Assembly (NCBI GenBank): GCA_938018045.1
Contig: CALIIP010000065.1
Span: 1-8,528, forward strand
DNA length: 8,528 nucleotides
Origin: an uncultured Flavobacteriaceae bacterium
GTDB lineage: Bacteria > Bacteroidota > Bacteroidia > Flavobacteriales > Flavobacteriaceae
Direction of reading: 5' to 3'
The position numbers and the translations under genes are program-made. Shown here in pieces: positions 5,765 through 8,528 of this stretch; the first letter of the stretch is position 1, and every line of letters begins with the position of its first letter. The notes beneath the pieces were generated by a model. That model was given only the letters and a program-made list of their open reading frames with translations. It did not search any database and had not been told where the DNA came from.

Positions 5765-5772
5765 CAAATATA
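5765..5772 (-). promoter_or_regulatory. Predicted -7 promoter element for holB (TATATTTG), almost touching the ATG
   Basis: Read on the minus strand, TATATTTG matches TAnnTTTG exactly and is followed by only TACA before the holB ATG at 5760-5758. With a start site 5-9 bases downstream of the element, the transcript would begin at or within a few bases of the start codon. No clear TTG -33 box is visible at the expected distance, so promoter activity is moderately supported only. Confidence 0.5.
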
Positions 5773-5845
5773 AGCGATAATTTTAAGAGTAAATGAATAG
5801 AAAAACTGAAATTAGAAGTTAACGAAAACGATATTTGAAGTTTTC

Positions 5846-5877
5846 GGATTTCATCACAATTAAAAATCACGAAATCC
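5846..5877. promoter_or_regulatory. Inverted repeat in the holB-pgk divergent region, possible operator
   Basis: GGATTTC (5846-5852) is the exact reverse complement of GAAATCC (5871-5877), and the direct repeat ATCAC lies just inside each arm (5853-5857 and 5866-5870). The dyad ends one base before the pgk -7 element, so it covers the -33 region. A second short dyad, CGAAAAC (5823-5829) with GTTTTCG (5840-5846), adjoins it. The position suits a regulator of pgk, but no factor is identifiable and AT-rich DNA yields such dyads by chance. Confidence 0.35.
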
Positions 5878-5878
5878 T

Positions 5879-5886
5879 TACATTTG
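5879..5886 (+). promoter_or_regulatory. Predicted -7 promoter element for pgk (TACATTTG)
   Basis: TACATTTG matches TAnnTTTG and lies 24 bases before the pgk ATG, giving an untranslated leader of about 17-20 bases without a Shine-Dalgarno sequence. No good TTG -33 box is present; the upstream area holds an inverted repeat instead. Confidence 0.55.
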
Positions 5887-5910
5887 TTTGCTTAGAAAAC
5901 ACGTAAAAAA

Positions 5911-7098
5911 ATGAAGACAATTAACAATTATAATTTTAAAGGTAAAAAAGCCTTAATCAGAGTAGACTTTAACGTTCCGTTAGATGAAAACTTTAACGTT
6001 ACCGACACTACAAGAATAGAGTCAGCAAAATCAACCATTTTAAAAGTTTTAGAAGATGGCGGAAGTTGCGTATTAATGTCACACTTAGGAAGACCAAAAG
6101 GAGTTTCACCAGAATTTTCTTTACAACATATTGTAGCATCAGTAAGTGAAATTATTGGTGTACAAATAAAATTTATTGATGATTGTGTTGGCGAGAAAGC
6201 AGAACAAGCAGTTGCAGCATTAGAACCAGGAGAAATTTTATTATTAGAGAATTTACGTTTTTATAACGAAGAGAAACTAGGAGACGTTTCTTTTGCTGAG
6301 CAACTTTCAAAACTTGGCGACATTTATGTAAACGACGCTTTTGGTACAGCTCACAGAGCGCATGCTTCAACTACCATTATTGCTCAATTTTTTGAAGGAA
6401 GAAAATATTTAGGGAATTTACTCGCTAAAGAAATTGAAAGTATAGATAAGGTTTTAAACAATTCTGAAAAGCCAGTATTAGCAATTTTAGGAGGTGCAAA
6501 AGTATCATCAAAAATTACTGTTATTGAAAATATTTTAGACAAAGTAGATCATTTGATTATTGGCGGAGGAATGACATTTACCTTTGTAAAAGCACAAGGC
6601 GGAAGTGTTGGAGATTCTATTTGCGAAGATGATAAAATGGAATTGGCTTTAGAAATATTAAAACAAGCAAAGGCTAAAAATGTGGAGGTTCATATTCCTG
6701 TTGATGTAATTGCTGCTGATGATTTTTCGAATACAGCAAACACAAAAATTATAGATGTTACTCAAATTCCTGATGGATGGCAAGGCTTAGATGCTGGACC
6801 AAAATCTGTTGCAATTTTTGATGAAGTTGTAAATAAATGCAAGACTATTTTATGGAACGGACCTTTAGGAGTTTTTGAAATGGAATCATTTGCAAAAGGA
6901 ACTATCGCTTTAGGACATTCAATAGACAATGCAACAAAAAACGGAGCGTTTTCATTAGTAGGAGGAGGAGATTCTGTTGCTGCAGTTAAACAATTCGGAT
7001 TTGCAGATAAAGTAAGTTACGTCTCTACAGGAGGAGGAGCAATGTTAGAAATGCTAGAAGGAAAGACATTACCAGGAATTGAAGCGATTTTAAAATAA
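5911..7098 (+). CDS. pgk: Phosphoglycerate kinase
   Basis: This 395-residue protein is full length for bacterial Pgk. It catalyses 1,3-bisphosphoglycerate + ADP = 3-phosphoglycerate + ATP in glycolysis and gluconeogenesis in the cytosol. Both lobes are complete. The N-terminal substrate domain has LIRVDFNVPLD (15-25), SHLGRPKG (57-64), LLLENLRF (110-117) and DAFGTAHRAHAS (142-153), supplying the basic-patch arginines. The hinge and nucleotide domain have ILGGAKVSSKI (192-202) with Lys197, IIGGGM (216-221), WNGPLGVFE (315-323), GGGDSVAA (351-358) and STGGGA (372-377). The ATG at 5911 gives the usual N-terminus (KTINNYNFKGKKALIRVDFN). It has its own predicted promoter and is divergent from holB. 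No clear terminator follows; the 127 bases before the next gene hold a hairpin-like remnant. Confidence 0.98.
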   Translation: MKTINNYNFKGKKALIRVDFNVPLDENFNVTDTTRIESAKSTILKVLEDGGSCVLMSHLGRPKGVSPEFSLQHIVASVSEIIGVQIKFIDDCVGEKAEQAVAALEPGEILLLENLRFYNEEKLGDVSFAEQLSKLGDIYVNDAFGTAHRAHASTTIIAQFFEGRKYLGNLLAKEIESIDKVLNNSEKPVLAILGGAKVSSKITVIENILDKVDHLIIGGGMTFTFVKAQGGSVGDSICEDDKMELALEILKQAKAKNVEVHIPVDVIAADDFSNTANTKIIDVTQIPDGWQGLDAGPKSVAIFDEVVNKCKTILWNGPLGVFEMESFAKGTIALGHSIDNATKNGAFSLVGGGDSVAAVKQFGFADKVSYVSTGGGAMLEMLEGKTLPGIEAILK

Positions 7099-7100
7099 AA

Positions 7101-7201
7101 GTTTAATCGTTTAAATGTGTAACTGTCGACTTGACAATTAGTAATAATAACGGGTGTCATTCTGAGTAAAACGAATAATCTAAACAATTACACGATTAAA
7201 C
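7101..7201. repeat. Nested imperfect inverted repeat in the pgk-tas gap
   Basis: GTTTAATCG (7101-7109) is the exact reverse complement of CGATTAAAC (7193-7201). Just inside, GTGTAACTG (7117-7125) pairs with CAATTACAC (7185-7193) with one mismatch. The left arm carries seven extra bases (TTTAAAT) between the two blocks. The arms enclose about 60 bases containing a TGTCATTCTGA half-element. This may be the eroded footprint of a small inverted-repeat element, or a weak stem between pgk and the next gene. Confidence 0.45.
7155..7181. repeat. Degenerate half of the TGTCA-type interspersed element
   Basis: TGTCATTCTGA (7155-7165) is identical to the start of the element at 4510-4520. The 27-base segment also ends in AATCT, as that left arm does (4532-4536). 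The middle (GTAAAACGAATA) does not form the CTTGA-loop hairpin, and no mirrored right arm ending in TGACA follows, so this is a single degraded or variant arm. Confidence 0.55.
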
Positions 7202-7225
7202 AAATCCACAAATAAAACAACAACA

Positions 7226-8266
7226 ATGATATACACAACATTACCAAATACAGATGTAAAAGTTTCTAAAATATGTTTAGGAACGATGACTTGGGGAAAT
7301 CAGAACAACGAATCTGAAGGTCATCAACAAATGGATTATGCTTTAGAAAAAGGTGTAAACTTTTTTGATACAGCAGAATTATATGCAGTTCCTGCAACTG
7401 CAGAAACCTATGGTTCTACAGAAAAAATCATAGGAAATTGGTTCAAAAAAACTGGAAACAGAGACAAAGTTGTGTTGGCAAGTAAAATTGCAGGAGCTGG
7501 ACCTTACACAGCACATATTCGTAAAGATGGCTTTAGCAAAAGAGCATTGACAGAAGCCATTGAAGGAAGTTTAAAACGCTTGCAAACCGATTATATTGAC
7601 TTGTATCAATTGCATTGGCCATCTAGAGGTGTCAACTGTTTTGGCGTGAGAGATTATCCTTATAAAACGTCTACCAAAGAAGCAGAAAATCATTTAGAGA
7701 TTTTAGAAACGTTACAAGAGTTTATCAAAGAAGGAAAAATAAAACACGTAGGATTGTCAAATGAAACTCCTTGGGGAACGATGAAGTATTTAGAAACTTC
7801 TAAACAGCATAATTTGCCAAGAATGTCTACGATTCAAAATTCGTATTCAATAATTCATCGCGCATATGAATACGGGATGTCTGAAGTTTCTATGAGAGAA
7901 AATATAGGCTTGTTGGTTTATTCTCCATTAGCACAAGGTGTATTGTCAGGAAAATATATGAACGGGAATTTACCAGAAGGCGCTAGAGGAACAGTTTTCC
8001 CAAACTTTATTGCACGTTATAGAACTCCAGGAGCAGAACAAGCAGTGATAGAATATCAGAAACTAGCCGACAAACACGGAATTTCAATGACTCAAATGTC
8101 TTTGGCTTTTATAAATCAATTGCCATTTGTGACGAGTAATATTATTGGAGCAACGAACCTGACGCAACTAAAAGAAAATATAGGAAGTATAGATCTTGAA
8201 TTGTCTGACGAGATAATTGCTGAAATCAATGCGATTCATGAGTTATTTCCAAATCCTGCGGCGTAA
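7226..8266 (+). CDS. tas: Aldo/keto reductase, Tas-like
   Basis: This 346-residue protein is an NADP(H)-dependent aldo/keto reductase with a TIM barrel. It resembles E. coli Tas in length and along its whole sequence as I recall it (LGTMTWGNQN, SLKRLQTDYIDLYQLHWP, GKIKHVGLSNETPWG, IGATNLTQLKENI). The catalytic tetrad is visible as Asp48 and Tyr53 (FFDTAELY), Lys87 (ASKIAG) and His130 (YQLHWP). GLSNE and TIQNSYS line the barrel, and the C-terminal IGATNLTQLKENI is the cofactor phosphate-binding region. The physiological substrate is unknown; E. coli tas was found by suppression of tyrosine auxotrophy. The ATG at 7226 gives the family N-terminus. No Shine-Dalgarno sequence or TAnnTTTG element is seen in the 127 bases after pgk, so cotranscription with pgk is possible. 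A hairpin element follows its stop by about 23 bases. The name tas rests on similarity, not synteny. Confidence 0.9.
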   Translation: MIYTTLPNTDVKVSKICLGTMTWGNQNNESEGHQQMDYALEKGVNFFDTAELYAVPATAETYGSTEKIIGNWFKKTGNRDKVVLASKIAGAGPYTAHIRKDGFSKRALTEAIEGSLKRLQTDYIDLYQLHWPSRGVNCFGVRDYPYKTSTKEAENHLEILETLQEFIKEGKIKHVGLSNETPWGTMKYLETSKQHNLPRMSTIQNSYSIIHRAYEYGMSEVSMRENIGLLVYSPLAQGVLSGKYMNGNLPEGARGTVFPNFIARYRTPGAEQAVIEYQKLADKHGISMTQMSLAFINQLPFVTSNIIGATNLTQLKENIGSIDLELSDEIIAEINAIHELFPNPAA

Positions 8267-8288
8267 ATAGTTGTCGATTTTTTTAAAA

Positions 8289-8358
8289 TTGTCAGTTCGA
8301 GCGGAGTCGAGAACTTTTTTTTAAATAATTAGAGGTCTCGACTCTGCTCGTCCTGACA
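8289..8358. repeat. About 69-base interspersed element, mirrored arms (TGTCA...TGACA)
   Basis: The left arm (8289-8315) begins TTGTCAG and carries the core CGAGCGGAGTCGAGA. The right arm (8332-8358) is its imperfect reverse complement, ending TCCTGACA. Over about 27 positions three pairs are true mismatches and one is G-U, with an AT spacer (TTTTTTTAAATAATTAG) between. It is nearly the same length as the element at 4510-4577 and shares the TGTCA/TGACA ends. The first 26 bases recur exactly inside the methyltransferase gene at 2720-2745. It could fold in the transcript downstream of tas and act as a weak terminator or 3'-end stabiliser; the left arm is followed by a T-run, but this lies in the loop. 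Confidence 0.82.
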
Positions 8359-8372
8359 AACGTATAATACAA

Positions 8373-8528
8373 ATGAATAAAAACGAACTCAAAGAATTTT
8401 TAGACACTAAAGTTGAGCAATACAACAATCCAAAATTTATTGAGTCAGATCCTATTCAAATTCCGCATCAATTTTCTATAAAAGAAGACATTGAAATCGC
8501 TGGCTTTTTATCTGCGACAATTGCTTGG
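8373..8528 (+). CDS. TIGR02757 (DUF2400) family protein, 5' end only
   Basis: The first 52 codons are present from ATG 8373 and the frame is still open at the window edge. The N-terminus (KNELKEFLDTKVEQYNNP, then FIESDPIQIPH and EDIEIAGFLSATIAW) is characteristic of the TIGR02757 family, common in Bacteroidota and of unknown function. It starts 14 bases after the mirrored repeat ends, so any promoter must lie within or upstream of that element; no TAnnTTTG is visible. About four fifths of the protein lies beyond the window. Confidence 0.82.
   Translation, partial: MNKNELKEFLDTKVEQYNNPKFIESDPIQIPHQFSIKEDIEIAGFLSATIAW

Noticed and set aside
2720..8314. Exact 26-base repeat pair as a possible CRISPR repeat
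   Set aside because: Only two copies, 5.5 kb apart, no spacer periodicity and no cas genes; the second copy belongs to a mirrored hairpin element.
8363..8368. TATAAT as a sigma70 -10 box for the TIGR02757 gene
   Set aside because: Bacteroidota housekeeping promoters use TAnnTTTG, no -35 partner is placed correctly, and the hexamer is only 4 bases from the start codon.

Overview
The window reads as core chromosome of a low-GC Bacteroidota, most likely a Flavobacteriaceae-type marine or environmental flavobacterium. The evidence is a strongly AT-rich composition, no Shine-Dalgarno sequences in front of starts, TAnnTTTG-type -7 promoter elements, and proteins of flavobacterial type. The genus is not determined. 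No rRNA, tRNA, CRISPR array, phage or complete insertion sequence is visible, and no gene-free stretch exceeds about 270 bases.

Layout: the 3' end of ybeY (2-157), mnmG (362-2239), a class I SAM-dependent methyltransferase (2288-3217) and an OmpH/Skp-like lipoprotein (3488-4003) lie on the + strand. A two-gene minus-strand block follows, with holB (5760 to 4624) then a DoxX-like membrane protein (4456 to 4061). pgk (5911-7098), a Tas-type aldo/keto reductase (7226-8266) and the 5' end of a TIGR02757/DUF2400 gene (8373 to the window end) follow on the + strand. The OmpH and DoxX genes converge on a hairpin that can serve as a two-way terminator. holB and pgk diverge from a 150-base region with a -7 element for each direction. 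The genes are housekeeping: ribosome and tRNA maturation (ybeY, mnmG), envelope chaperoning (OmpH), replication clamp loading (holB) and glycolysis (pgk).

The unusual content is non-coding. First, three copies of a perfect 14-base palindrome, GTTCCACGTGGAAC, lie just after the ybeY stop, just before the mnmG start and just after the mnmG stop. They resemble parS, the ParB centromere site, so this may be part of the origin-proximal partition region. Second, a family of about 68-base elements with TGTCA...TGACA ends, each made of two mirrored imperfect hairpins, is scattered between genes (4510-4577 and 8290-8358, plus a half copy at 7155-7181). One half-element is embedded in frame inside the methyltransferase gene: 26 bases at 2720-2745 identical to 8289-8314. 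It adds a short peptide to an enzyme whose motifs otherwise look intact. These two observations are the best candidates for follow-up; nothing in the gene content itself suggests a new multi-gene system.
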